64,000 nucleotides of DNA from Ensifer adhaerens (GTDB lineage: Bacteria; Pseudomonadota; Alphaproteobacteria; Rhizobiales; Rhizobiaceae), in the NCBI RefSeq assembly GCF_002007205.1, contig NZ_LAZS01000014.1, positions 1-64,000 of the forward strand, in the 5' to 3' direction. Within the stretch, counting starts at the first letter, position 1. Each line of letters begins with the position of its first letter. The position numbers were made by a program, and so were the translations under genes. This document shows positions 10,366-19,085 of the stretch, one piece after another. The notes under the pieces were generated by a model that was given only the letters and a program-made list of their open reading frames with translations, was not told where the DNA came from and made no database searches.

Positions 10366-10622
10366 CACAGAGCCCTACCCTGGCCGGCGGCAGCCACGAC
10401 CAACGCGGCTGCCGCTTGTCACCTTGGAAGAGGCCATGGTAGATGGCTGACCATGTCGAACGAACCCCATTTGATGGCCTGATCTGCCCCGCAAGGCGGG
10501 GCTTGCACCTGTGAGCCCAGAACCGTCCGCCTGTTGAGCGGACCATTGCTGTTCGCGTCGATCCCATCTCACCTGCCCAAGCAGACTGACCCGGATCGAT
10601 TGCGTGTCATCGGGCTCTCCCT
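10366..10622. other. 257-base intergenic stretch, no gene seen
   Basis: Between the DMT transporter and the MFS gene. It holds a hairpin just after the transporter (GGCAGCC paired with GGCTGCC, about 10387-10411) that may act as a terminator, and a short GCCCCGC/GCGGGGC stem near 10488-10504. I see no convincing open frame or known RNA. Confidence 0.4.
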
Positions 10623-11822
10623 ATGAAAAATTCCCATCTCTGGGGTCATGCCGCCTTCCGGCGCATCAGCCTCGTTCTCGCCGTCGATTCCTTCTGCTCC
10701 TGGATGCTGGTCGCTGCGCTCCCGCTCGCCGTTGCAACCCGCTTCGGCGCCGGTGCGGAACTGGTCGGCAGTCTTGCGCTGCGACTCCTGCCGAGCCTCC
10801 TGCTCGCGCCATTCGTCGCCGCGCTGTTGCGGCGCAGTGGCCCCCGACTTCCCGTTCTGTGCGCCCTGTTGGCGACCGCCGTCGCCATTCCCGGCCTCGT
10901 GTTCGCACCGGACGCGATGACGTTGCAGATGATCGTTCTGGTCATCGGCATTGCGGACGCCGTGATCACGCCGGGTCTGTTGGCGTTGCGCGCCGGCGTC
11001 GTTCCAGACGGTCGCAACATGGAGGCCAACACCGCCTTCCAGGCCATCGACCGCCTCGCCAAGATTTTCGGCCCCCCGGCGGCGGGTCTCATGGCTGCCG
11101 CCACCTCGATCTCCGCAACGCTTCTCGCGCTTGCGCTCGCCCAGATCGGGGCAGTCCTCCTGCTGAGGCTTCAACCGGGCGACAAGCCGGCACAACAGCG
11201 GGCGGCGCCGCCCCACGCATCAGGATTCACAAAGGAGGCGATTGCGATCCTGCGCGAAAACCCGTTGCTTTGGGCTTTGCTGCTGCCTGCCTTCGGCTAC
11301 ATGGTCTCGCTCGGTGCGCTGCAACCGTTCCTGTTCTGGCTCAACCGCGATCAGTTCCATAGGGGTCCGGAGATGTGGACCTTGCTTCTGGCGGCGCAGG
11401 GTGCCGGCGCCCTGATTGGCGCGTTCGTCTCGCACCGGTTGGCCGGGGCCCTGACCAACACTGAGACCCTGCTTCGCGCCTATCTCGTCTCCAGCCTGCT
11501 CGAGGGCCTTTCGACCTTCGCGCTGATCTTTGCCCCCAACCAACTGGTCGCCAGCGGACTGCTGATCGTTGGTGGCATTCCGGAGATGGTCGCCTTCGCC
11601 ACCTACTTCACCCTTGTGCAACGCTGCCTGTCTCTGGAGCGCCAGACGGTCCTTTACGCCCTCAGCTTGCCGCTCATGGACGTCTGCCTGATCGCCGGCA
11701 TCGTGTCCGGAGCCTTGTATACGAGCAGCCTCATGACCCTCGGGCAGTTCTGGTTGTTTGCCAGCGCCTGCGCCGTGCTGCCGGTCCTGCCGTTCCTTAA
11801 GCGGCGAGCTGGCGACCGCTGA
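10623..11822 (+). CDS. MFS transporter
   Basis: Integral membrane protein of 399 aa with about twelve hydrophobic helices in two halves separated by a hydrophilic loop near residues 185-205. The pattern resembles the MFS_1/MFS_3 exporters related to macrolide or enterobactin efflux (compare the GRNMEANTAFQAIDRLAKIFGP loop with the family motif around the TM4-5 loop). It has no obvious operon partner and is closed by a strong terminator. Substrate unknown. Confidence 0.85.
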   Translation: MKNSHLWGHAAFRRISLVLAVDSFCSWMLVAALPLAVATRFGAGAELVGSLALRLLPSLLLAPFVAALLRRSGPRLPVLCALLATAVAIPGLVFAPDAMTLQMIVLVIGIADAVITPGLLALRAGVVPDGRNMEANTAFQAIDRLAKIFGPPAAGLMAAATSISATLLALALAQIGAVLLLRLQPGDKPAQQRAAPPHASGFTKEAIAILRENPLLWALLLPAFGYMVSLGALQPFLFWLNRDQFHRGPEMWTLLLAAQGAGALIGAFVSHRLAGALTNTETLLRAYLVSSLLEGLSTFALIFAPNQLVASGLLIVGGIPEMVAFATYFTLVQRCLSLERQTVLYALSLPLMDVCLIAGIVSGALYTSSLMTLGQFWLFASACAVLPVLPFLKRRAGDR

Positions 11823-11848
11823 AGGCCGGCCGGTCCGAAAAAGATCAA

Positions 11849-11884
11849 CGCCAGCCGTAACTTGCGGCTGGCGCGTTTCGTTTT
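11849..11884 (+). terminator. intrinsic terminator after MFS gene
   Basis: CGCCAGCCG and CGGCTGGCG pair over 9 bp with a 7-base loop, followed by CGTTTCGTTTT. It ends the MFS transcript just before the aldehyde dehydrogenase gene. Confidence 0.8.
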
Positions 11885-11923
11885 GACTGGCCATAATTGC
11901 GCCGGGCTAAATAGGGGCATGGC

Positions 11924-13402
11924 ATGCAGGATCGGCTGTTCATTGACGGCAAATGGGAAAAACCGCGGCGCGGCGGCACGCTCGACGTGATTGATCCGGC
12001 GACGGAGGAGATCATCCATCGCGCGCCGGCGGCAACCTACGAGGACGTGGACCGGGCCACAAAGGCCGCCCGCATCGCCTTTGATAGCGGTCCCTGGCCG
12101 AAACTGTCGGGCGCCGAGCGCGCTGCATATCTCCGGGCGATCGCCGCCAAGATCGAAGAGAAGCGCCACTCGCTGGCAAGGCTCGAAGTGGCCGATAACG
12201 GCAAGCCGTTGCCGGAGGCGCTCTGGGACATCGACGATGCCGCCGGCTGCTTCCGCTTTTATGCCGGCCTCGCCGAGGAACTGGACGAAAATCCGGAGGA
12301 GACGATTGCGGTCGGCGACAGCCGCTTCACTGCGCGCGCCGTGCGCGAGCCGCTCGGCGTCGTCGGCGCGATCACGCCCTGGAACTATCCGCTGCTGATG
12401 GTCTCCTGGAAGGTGGCGCCGGCGCTTGCCGCCGGCTGCACCATCGTGCTCAAGCCTTCGGAACTGACACCGCTGACGGCACTGGAGCTCGGCGTCATCG
12501 CCGAAGAGGTCGGGCTGCCGCCAGGCGTGCTCAACATCCTGACCGGCACCGGCCAGGATGCCGGCCAGCCGCTCACCGAACATCCGCTGGTCGACAAGCT
12601 CGCCTTCACCGGCTCGGTCGTCACCGGCCGCAAGGTGATGATGGCCGGCGCCCAGGACATCAAGAATGTCAGCCTCGAACTCGGCGGCAAGTCACCCTTC
12701 GTCGTCTTTGCCGACAGCGATATCGACAAGGCCGTCGAATGGATCATGTTCGGCATTTTCTGGAACCAGGGCCAGGTCTGCTCGGCGACCTCGCGCGTGC
12801 TGGTCGAGGAGAAGATCTACGAGACCGTCCTCAAACGCCTTTGCGAAGAGGCGGCGAAGATCACCATCGGCAATGGTCTGGAAGACGGCACCCTGCTCGG
12901 GCCGATCGTCTCGCGCGGCCAATACGACAAGATCATCAGCGCCATTGACCGTGCCCGTCAGGACGGCGCCACGGTCGCCGCCGGCGGCGGTCGCCCGGCC
13001 GGCCTCAACAGCGGTTACTTTCTCGAGCCGACGGTGCTGACCGACATGCGCGAAGACAGTTATGTCTGGCGCGAAGAGATCTTCGGCCCGGTCGTCTGCG
13101 TCAAGCCCTTCCGCGAGGAGGCCGACGCGATCCGCATGGCCAATGACAGCCGCTTCGGGCTGGCGGCAGCGGTTATGTCGGCCGACAGGGAACGCTGCGA
13201 ACGCGTCGCCCGCGCGTTTCGCGCCGGTATCGTCTGGATCAATTGCTCGCAGCCGACCTTCACCGAGGCGCCCTGGGGCGGCTACAAGCAATCGGGCATC
13301 GGCCGAGAACTCGGGCGCTGGGGCCTTTCGAACTATCTGGAGACCAAACAGATCACCAGTTTCGATGCGGACGAACCCTGGGGCTGGTACCTGAAGGGAT
13401 AG
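11924..13402 (+). CDS. NAD(P)-dependent aldehyde dehydrogenase (betaine-aldehyde type)
   Basis: Enzyme of 492 aa, the standard ALDH length. The general base is Glu252 in LELGGKSP and the nucleophile Cys286 in GQVCSATSR, both intact; the cofactor region TPWNYPLLMVSWKVAPALAAG is also conserved. The ending (GGYKQSGIGRELG...YLETKQ) is typical of betaine-aldehyde and related substrates. AGGGG precedes the ATG. It is monocistronic between a terminator and the PPK2 gene. I do not use betB because no choline dehydrogenase or betI lies beside it. Confidence 0.92.
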   Translation: MQDRLFIDGKWEKPRRGGTLDVIDPATEEIIHRAPAATYEDVDRATKAARIAFDSGPWPKLSGAERAAYLRAIAAKIEEKRHSLARLEVADNGKPLPEALWDIDDAAGCFRFYAGLAEELDENPEETIAVGDSRFTARAVREPLGVVGAITPWNYPLLMVSWKVAPALAAGCTIVLKPSELTPLTALELGVIAEEVGLPPGVLNILTGTGQDAGQPLTEHPLVDKLAFTGSVVTGRKVMMAGAQDIKNVSLELGGKSPFVVFADSDIDKAVEWIMFGIFWNQGQVCSATSRVLVEEKIYETVLKRLCEEAAKITIGNGLEDGTLLGPIVSRGQYDKIISAIDRARQDGATVAAGGGRPAGLNSGYFLEPTVLTDMREDSYVWREEIFGPVVCVKPFREEADAIRMANDSRFGLAAAVMSADRERCERVARAFRAGIVWINCSQPTFTEAPWGGYKQSGIGRELGRWGLSNYLETKQITSFDADEPWGWYLKG

Positions 13403-13506
13403 GCTGAAACTGCGAACGTCAAATTCCCTTCATGCGGCTGTGAAATAAGCCGACTAACGATAGCAGCACGCAAAGCTGCTGCGGGCAACTCAATCCGGAG
13501 GGTCAG

Positions 13507-14427
13507 ATGATCAGGTCCAACGACGACACCGAAACGCAGGACTGGCTCGAAGCGGAACTGGCCGACACGATCGATGAGGATTACGAGCTCGAGCTTTCCG
13601 AGCCGGCGCTGTCGGAAGAGATCCGCAAGATCTACCGCAAGAGCCACCCACCTTCGATCCCGCGCATCGAGTACTTCCGCACGCTCTTGCGGCTGCAATC
13701 CGAGCTGATCAAGCTGCAGGACTGGGTGGTCTACCACAAGGAAAAGGTGGTGGTGATCTTCGAGGGCCGCGATTCCGCCGGCAAGGGCGGTGTCATCAAG
13801 CGCATCACCCAAAGGCTCAACCCCCGCGTCGTGCGCGTCGCCGCGCTGCCGGCGCCGTCCGACCGTGAAAAGACGCAATGGTATTTCCAGCGCTACGTGC
13901 CGCACCTGCCGGCCGGCGGCGAGATCGTGCTGTTCGACCGTTCCTGGTACAACCGCTCCGGCGTCGAGCGCGTCATGGGCTTTGCCACCGAGGACCAGGT
14001 CGACCAGTTCTTCAACGACGTGCCGGAATTCGAGCGCATGCTGGTTCGCTCCGGCATCCGGCTGGTGAAGTACTGGTTCTCGATCACCGACGAGGAGCAG
14101 CAGATGCGCTTCCTCGTGCGCATCCATGACCCCCTGAAGCAATGGAAGCTGTCTCCGATGGACCTGCAGTCGCGGGTGCGCTGGGAGGGCTATACCAAGG
14201 CCAAGGAAGAAACCTTCGCCCGCACGAACATTCCCGAAGCGCCCTGGCACATCGTCGAAGGCAACGACAAGAAACGCGCCCGTCTGAACTGTATCGACCA
14301 CCTGTTGAGGCAGATCCCCTACGAGGACGTGCCGCACGAGGAAATCTCCCTGCCCGAGCGCGTCTTCAACCCGGACTATGAGCGCAAGGTGCTGCCGCCG
14401 GAGCTCTATGTGCCCTCGAAATACTGA
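13507..14427 (+). CDS. ppk2: Polyphosphate kinase 2 (PPK2 family)
   Basis: Transfers phosphate between polyphosphate and nucleoside di- or monophosphates. The protein is 306 aa with an acidic N-terminal tail of about 45 residues. Walker A is EGRDSAGKGG (86-95) and the Walker B/lid region is FDRSWYNRSGVERVMGF (143-159), both matching one-domain PPK2. The GGAGGGTC before the ATG fixes the start. PPK2 subclass (ADP or AMP as acceptor) cannot be read with certainty from sequence alone. Confidence 0.92.
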   Translation: MIRSNDDTETQDWLEAELADTIDEDYELELSEPALSEEIRKIYRKSHPPSIPRIEYFRTLLRLQSELIKLQDWVVYHKEKVVVIFEGRDSAGKGGVIKRITQRLNPRVVRVAALPAPSDREKTQWYFQRYVPHLPAGGEIVLFDRSWYNRSGVERVMGFATEDQVDQFFNDVPEFERMLVRSGIRLVKYWFSITDEEQQMRFLVRIHDPLKQWKLSPMDLQSRVRWEGYTKAKEETFARTNIPEAPWHIVEGNDKKRARLNCIDHLLRQIPYEDVPHEEISLPERVFNPDYERKVLPPELYVPSKY

Positions 14428-14461
14428 CGCGCAGGCAACTGCGCTCGTCGGCCGCAGTTGA

Positions 14462-14490
14462 AAGCGAGGCGGCATCCGCCCGCCTCGCTT
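14462..14490 (+). terminator. hairpin after ppk2
   Basis: AAGCGAGGCGG (14462-14472) pairs with CCGCCTCGCTT (14480-14490) over 11 bp. The stem is strong but no real T-run follows, so termination is likely rather than certain. Confidence 0.55.
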
Positions 14491-14521
14491 GCAATATCCC
14501 CCCGAAAATCAGAGATTGCCG

Positions 14522-14537
14522 TGAAACGACAGTTTCA
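14522..14537. promoter_or_regulatory. RpiR operator, copy 1 (own gene)
   Basis: TGAAAC-GACA-GTTTCA, a perfect 6-bp dyad with a 4-base spacer, ends 10 bases before the regulator's ATG. Four related copies lie upstream of the MFS gene at 15683. Being over the ribosome-site region, binding here would repress the regulator itself. Confidence 0.7.
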
Positions 14538-14547
14538 TGGAATCGAC

Positions 14548-15390
14548 ATGAGCCCCAAAGAACGCTCCTTCCTCACGCGGGTCCGCCAAGTGTTGCCGGA
14601 GTTGCATCCGGCCGAACGGCGGCTTGGCGATTTCCTCTGCGATTTTCCCGGAGAGGTCGCGAGCTACTCCGCCCAGGAACTGGCGGCGCTGGCGCATGTG
14701 TCGAAGGCGACTGTCTCCCGTTTCATCCAGCGGCTCGGCTACGACAATTACGAGGAGGCGCGCAGGCACGCCCGCGCCGACAAGCAGACGGGCTCGCGGC
14801 TGTTTCTCGCGACCGCCACCGACAGCGGCGGCGAACAGTCGCTCACCTCACATGTGGCGCAGGGCGTGGCCAATATCGAAGCGACCTTTCTCGCCATTTC
14901 CGAAACCCAGGTGACGGCAGCGGCAACCGCCATTCTTGGCGCCCGCAAGGTCTGGGTCATCGGCTTTCGTGCCAGCCATTCCTTCGCCACCTATCTGCAA
15001 TGGCAGATGACCCAGGTGGTCGAACACATCTCGGCCATTCCCGGCGGCGGCCAGACGCTCGGCGAACATCTGGTCAGCATCAACAGCGACGATGTCGTCA
15101 TCCTCTTCGGCCTGCGCCGGCGCGTCTCGCTGATGGAACCGATCCTAGCACAGCTCGAAAAATCGGGCGCACAACTGCTCTACATCACCGACGAAGGCGT
15201 GCCCTTCCTCAACCAGGCCGAATGGCATTTCCGCTGCCAGACCTTGGCACCCGGCCCTCTCTTCAACCACGTCTCGGTCATGGCGCTCTGCCATCTGCTC
15301 ACCACCCGTTGCATCGAAATCGCCGGTCCCGCCGGCCGAAATCGCCTGCGCGGCATCGAAGCGATCAACGACGCGCTCGAGGAATTGTGA
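14548..15390 (+). CDS. RpiR/MurR-family transcriptional regulator (HTH + SIS)
   Basis: Regulator of 280 aa. The N-terminal HTH_6 domain (residues about 5-80) has the YSAQELAALAHVSKATVSRF helix pair, and a SIS sugar-phosphate-isomerase fold (about 110-250) forms the effector pocket, with GARKVWVIGFRASHSFA at its first loop. Start at ATG 14548; a GTG at 14521 is in frame but would translate through the operator. It precedes an MFS permease and a racemase-family gene on the same strand and shares an operator sequence with them, so it is very likely their regulator. Many SIS regulators sense phosphosugars; this one may sense another acid or amide metabolite. Confidence 0.92.
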   Translation: MSPKERSFLTRVRQVLPELHPAERRLGDFLCDFPGEVASYSAQELAALAHVSKATVSRFIQRLGYDNYEEARRHARADKQTGSRLFLATATDSGGEQSLTSHVAQGVANIEATFLAISETQVTAAATAILGARKVWVIGFRASHSFATYLQWQMTQVVEHISAIPGGGQTLGEHLVSINSDDVVILFGLRRRVSLMEPILAQLEKSGAQLLYITDEGVPFLNQAEWHFRCQTLAPGPLFNHVSVMALCHLLTTRCIEIAGPAGRNRLRGIEAINDALEEL

Positions 15391-15438
15391 GCGCCGATTG
15401 GGCATTTGCCTGAAACGGCAGAACATTTTTCAAGCACA

Positions 15439-15645
15439 AGAAATCTGAGTTTCAACCGCCCGTTCGAGTGCAATCTGTCGCCAAGCTTCTGACGGAAAAC
15501 GAGAAACTATCGTTTCCCATCGAGTGGCATGAAATCTGCATTCCCTAGCCTGAGTTGCGAAGGGCCATTTCCTTTCGCAGCGCATCATAGAATCTTCTAT
15601 GAAACTGAGGTTTCATAATGTAGATTTCATGAAACTGAGTTTTCA
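15439..15645. promoter_or_regulatory. cluster of four RpiR operators before the MFS gene
   Basis: Four copies of the GAAAC-N4-GTTTC dyad: 15439-15454 (GAAAT-CTGA-GTTTC, one mismatch), 15503-15516 (GAAAC-TATC-GTTTC), 15600-15615 (TGAAAC-TGAG-GTTTCA, perfect) and 15630-15645 (TGAAAC-TGAG-TTTTCA, one mismatch). The last two are exactly 30 bp apart, close to three helical turns, which suits cooperative binding. The last copy ends 37 bases before the ATG. The rest of the 292-base gap (15391-15682) shows no gene. Confidence 0.7.
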
Positions 15646-15682
15646 CATTTTCACGTTGTTAAGCCATAAAGGGGAACGAACC

Positions 15683-17146
15683 ATGGCAGCGGAAAATATG
15701 GTACCGTCCGGCAGGTCATCGCCGGTCATCAGACAGTTGGAATCAGCCTTCACCAAGATCGGCGTCACCGGCGCCCACAAGCAGATCCTCGCCCTCGTTC
15801 TCATCGGCTGCCTGTTCGACAGCTTCGAGCAGAACACCATCGGCGTCGCCGGCCCGATCCTGAAGGAACATTGGGGCCTCACCGGCACCGACATCGGCTT
15901 CCTCAACACCATCACCTTCGGCAGCGCAGCGATCGGCCGCCTGCTTTCCGGCATCCTCGGCGACCGTTACGGCCGACGCGTGATGCTGACCATCAACCTC
16001 CTGCTCTTCACCATCGGCTCGGCCGCCTGCGCCATGGCGCCGAATTTCGCGACGCTCTGCTTTGCCCGCGCCATCGTCGGCTTCGGCGTCGGCGGCGAAA
16101 TCTCGACGGCCGTTACGATGCTGTCGGAATTCTGCTCGCCGAAATTCCGCGGCACGGCGGCCGGCCTCGTCAATGTCGGCGCCGGTGGCTTCGGCAACTT
16201 CCTGGCACCCGCCTTCGGCCTGATGATCTTCACCCTCTTCCCGGGTGAAAACAGCTGGCGCTGGCTCTTTGCCGCTCTCGCTTTGCCGGCCCTACTCGTC
16301 GTCTTCTACCGACGCTTCGTGCCGGAAACACCGCGTTTCCTCGCTTCGCAGGGCAAGATCGACGAAGCCAACAAGGTGCTCTCCATCCTTGCCTCCGGCT
16401 CGCTGCGCCCACGCAATCTCAAGGTCCAGGAATATCTGACCAAGGATCACCTGAAGGACGAGGAACCGGCCAAGAGCGACTGGAAGGAACTCTTCCGCGC
16501 GCCCTTCATCGGCCGCACCATCCCCGTCGCCATCGCCATCCTGATGAGCTACGGCGCCCAGCTTTCGGTGCTGACGCTGATGCCGATCATCTTCGTCTCC
16601 ATGGGCTACACGCTGCAGGGCAGCCTGCTCTACAGCATGATCATCCAGAGCGGCAGCGTGCTTGGCGCCATCGCCGCCTCGATGTTCGGCTACTACTTCC
16701 CGCGCAAGAAAGTGCTGACGCTCGGCGCCGTCTTCGCCTGCCTTGCGGCCGTCTCGATCGCCTATCTCGGCACCAACATCTATCTGGTGCTGATGTTCGG
16801 CGCGATCTTCCAGTTCTTCGTGCTGCTGCTCAACACCTCGATCTGGATCTATGCACCGGAACTCTTCCCGACCCGCATCCGCGCCTTCGGCGTGGCGCTG
16901 ATCCTCGCAACCGGCTCGGCCGCCGGCTCCTTCGTCCCCACCATTGCCGGCGCCCTCTTCGACGTCTACGGCATGGTCGGTGTCTTCGGGCTTGCCGCCG
17001 GCATGTATGCGGTCTTTGCCTTCTGCATCCAGCTCGGGCCCGAGACCTACGGCATGTCGATGGAAGACCTCACCCAGCCTGCCGATGCCGACCTCGCAAA
17101 GGCTGACACTTCTGAAATCAAAGTCGGCGCGGAACTGAGAACGTGA
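15683..17146 (+). CDS. MFS transporter (sugar/organic-acid permease type)
   Basis: Inner-membrane permease of 487 aa with about twelve helices. MFS signature GDRYGRR lies in the TM2-3 loop and the family motif RFVPETPRFLASQGK after TM6 marks the sugar/organic-acid/aromatic-acid branch. Start at ATG 15683 with GGGGAACG upstream; the frame is open to 15599 but that segment is operator DNA. Its stop overlaps the GTG start of the next gene, so the two are translationally coupled. Substrate probably the compound acted on by the racemase-family protein. Confidence 0.9.
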   Translation: MAAENMVPSGRSSPVIRQLESAFTKIGVTGAHKQILALVLIGCLFDSFEQNTIGVAGPILKEHWGLTGTDIGFLNTITFGSAAIGRLLSGILGDRYGRRVMLTINLLLFTIGSAACAMAPNFATLCFARAIVGFGVGGEISTAVTMLSEFCSPKFRGTAAGLVNVGAGGFGNFLAPAFGLMIFTLFPGENSWRWLFAALALPALLVVFYRRFVPETPRFLASQGKIDEANKVLSILASGSLRPRNLKVQEYLTKDHLKDEEPAKSDWKELFRAPFIGRTIPVAIAILMSYGAQLSVLTLMPIIFVSMGYTLQGSLLYSMIIQSGSVLGAIAASMFGYYFPRKKVLTLGAVFACLAAVSIAYLGTNIYLVLMFGAIFQFFVLLLNTSIWIYAPELFPTRIRAFGVALILATGSAAGSFVPTIAGALFDVYGMVGVFGLAAGMYAVFAFCIQLGPETYGMSMEDLTQPADADLAKADTSEIKVGAELRT

Positions 17147-17802
17147 GCGCACATATCCTCCTGATCAACCCGAACAGCTCGCATGCCACCAGCGACATGA
17201 TGGTCGCCATCGCACGCAAAGCTGCATCAGGACGCATGGCCGTGGCAGTCGCCACGGCCATGCGGAACCCGCCGATGATCGTCACGCCGGAACAGCTGGA
17301 TGCATCCGCTGCCGAGGTCGTCGAGATCGGCGAAAGGCATGAGGCCGGATGCCTCGGCATCGTCGTCAGCGCCTTCGGAGATCCCGGCCTTGCCGCCCTG
17401 AAGCAGCGGCTCGATATTCCCGTCATCGGTATCTGCGAGGCCTCGATGATCGAGGCCTCGCGAGGCGGCCGCAAGTTCGGCGTCGCGACCACGACGCCCG
17501 AACTGATCCAGGCGATCGACGATCGCGCCCGCGATCTCGGCGTCTGGGAGCAATATACCGGCATCCGCTGCACATCGGGCGATCCGCTGGCGCTCTCCGC
17601 CCATCCCGAGCACCTGCTTTCGGCCCTCGCAGAGGCCGTCCGCCAATGCGTCGAACAGGACGGCGCCGAAGCCGTCATCATCGGCGGCGGCCCGCTCGGC
17701 CAGGCGGCCGAACAGCTCCAGCCGCTGTTTTCGACGCCGATCATCGCGCCGATCCCGAGCGCCATCGACCGCATGCTCGACCTGATGCGGGTCGCCGCCT
17801 GA
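17143..17802 (+). CDS. Asp/Glu/hydantoin racemase-family protein lacking both catalytic Cys
   Basis: Cytoplasmic protein of 219 aa. The opening ILLINPNSS and the segments VVSAFGDPGL (74-83) and GICEAS (96-101) place it in the hydantoin/allantoin racemase family. In characterised members the first catalytic cysteine precedes the (F/W)GDPGL segment and the second lies in a GCAGM segment; here these positions read Ala77 and Gly182 (IIGGGPLG, 179-186). Other cysteines exist (70, 98, 143, 169), Cys98 being in a conserved loop. It starts at a GTG that overlaps the MFS stop. It may have a different chemistry from a two-base racemase; the alignment was made by eye. Confidence 0.85.
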   Translation: MSAHILLINPNSSHATSDMMVAIARKAASGRMAVAVATAMRNPPMIVTPEQLDASAAEVVEIGERHEAGCLGIVVSAFGDPGLAALKQRLDIPVIGICEASMIEASRGGRKFGVATTTPELIQAIDDRARDLGVWEQYTGIRCTSGDPLALSAHPEHLLSALAEAVRQCVEQDGAEAVIIGGGPLGQAAEQLQPLFSTPIIAPIPSAIDRMLDLMRVAA

Positions 17803-17937
17803 GCGGCGCCCGCAAGCCCCTCTTCGCCCAAAAGGAGTATGGATCAAGCAACCGTAGAGCCTGTTTCCACCGGCCGCCCTGTGGTATTTTCGCTCTTCCT
17901 AAAGAGGCGAGACCAAAGCTGGGGCGGAGGTTGCGCG

Positions 17938-18528
17938 ATGAAATCTCTCTCTGCTTCGCTGGCCGCGGTGGCGTTTCTTACCGGGCCGGCCATGGCCGGC
18001 CCCTTGCATGACGCGGCAAGGGACGGCGATACGGAACGCGTCAAGCAGCTGCTCGACCAGGGAACCGATGTTACCGAGCCCGATGCGGCCGGTGAGCCGG
18101 CGCTGCTGATTGCCGCGCTCAAGGGGCGCGCGGAGGTCGTCGCCCTCTTGATCGACCGCGGCAACGACATCGAGATCCGCAACAAGGGCGGCCTCACTGC
18201 GCTGCACGCCGCCGCCTATGGCGGCAATCTCGAGACCGTCAAATTGCTCGTCGCCAAGGGCGCCGACGTCAACGACGCCGCCAACTTCTACAAGATGTCG
18301 CCGCTGCACGCGGCAGCCGAAGAGGGCCATGCCGAGGTGGTCGCCTTCCTGCTTGCCAACAAGGCCGACATCGAAGCCAAGGAGCGCAACGGCTACACGC
18401 CGCTGACCCAAGCCGGCTGGCGATCCTATTGGCCAGCCGCCGAGCTTCTCCTGAAGGCTGGCGCCACCTGCCAGAAAGCCGAGCTTGTCGGCGAATGGCT
18501 CTATGGCGAATGCACGAAACGGCAATAG
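17938..18528 (+). CDS. Exported ankyrin-repeat protein
   Basis: Protein of 196 aa with a Sec signal peptide (MKSLSASLAAVAFLTGPAMA, cleavage after residue 20), followed by about four to five ankyrin repeats (residues about 21-170, for example GLTALHAAAYGGNLETVKLL and SPLHAAAEEGHAEVVAFLL). The C terminus has two cysteines that could form a disulphide. Start chosen at ATG 17938, with GGCGGAGG upstream; the open frame reaches 17839 but has no better site. Periplasmic ankyrin proteins bind partner proteins; the partner here is unknown. It is 27 bases ahead of an exported YHS protein. Confidence 0.85.
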   Translation: MKSLSASLAAVAFLTGPAMAGPLHDAARDGDTERVKQLLDQGTDVTEPDAAGEPALLIAALKGRAEVVALLIDRGNDIEIRNKGGLTALHAAAYGGNLETVKLLVAKGADVNDAANFYKMSPLHAAAEEGHAEVVAFLLANKADIEAKERNGYTPLTQAGWRSYWPAAELLLKAGATCQKAELVGEWLYGECTKRQ

Positions 18529-18555
18529 ATCAGATCCGGAAACGGAGGAAACGGC

Positions 18556-19059
18556 ATGTCTCGACACTCCATACGATTTGCAATCGCGACGACTGCGGCG
18601 CTCCTTGCGCCCGCCGTCCCGTCGCTGGCGGAAGAGCCCGTGAACACCGGCTATTTCGGCGACGTGGCGATCAAGGGTTACGACCCGGTCGCCTATTTCA
18701 CCGAGAACAAGGCCCTCGAAGGATCGCCCGAATTCAGCTATCGCTGGCTCGGCGCCACTTGGCAGTTCGCCAGCGCCGAACACCGCGACCAGTTCATCAA
18801 GGAACCGACCCGCTATGCACCGCAATATGGCGGCTATTGCGCCGACGGTGTCTCCTTCGGCACGGTGACGACCAATATCGATCCGAAGGCCTGGCGCATC
18901 ATCGAGGACAAGCTGTATCTCAGCTACGATCCGGGTGCCGCCGACGGTCTTGTGAAGAACCCGAACAAGGTGGTCGATTCGCGCAAGCACTGGTCCGAGG
19001 TCGAGCAGACGCTGCTGACCGAGAAGGCGAACATCAACTGGACGAAGCCTTCGCGCTGA
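18556..19059 (+). CDS. Exported YHS-domain protein
   Basis: Protein of 167 aa with a signal peptide (cleavage about residue 25, after PSLA). A YHS-like domain follows: AIKGYDPVAYF (about 39-49), then the WLGATWQFASAEHRDQF and YGGYCADGVSFG segments typical of the family. YHS domains are associated with metal-binding or metal-handling proteins and thiol chemistry. GGAGG stands before the ATG. The 27-base gap to the ankyrin gene suggests one transcript for two periplasmic proteins. Confidence 0.88.
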   Translation: MSRHSIRFAIATTAALLAPAVPSLAEEPVNTGYFGDVAIKGYDPVAYFTENKALEGSPEFSYRWLGATWQFASAEHRDQFIKEPTRYAPQYGGYCADGVSFGTVTTNIDPKAWRIIEDKLYLSYDPGAADGLVKNPNKVVDSRKHWSEVEQTLLTEKANINWTKPSR

Positions 19060-19085
19060 TTGGTCCGCCGGCTGGACGACCCCAC

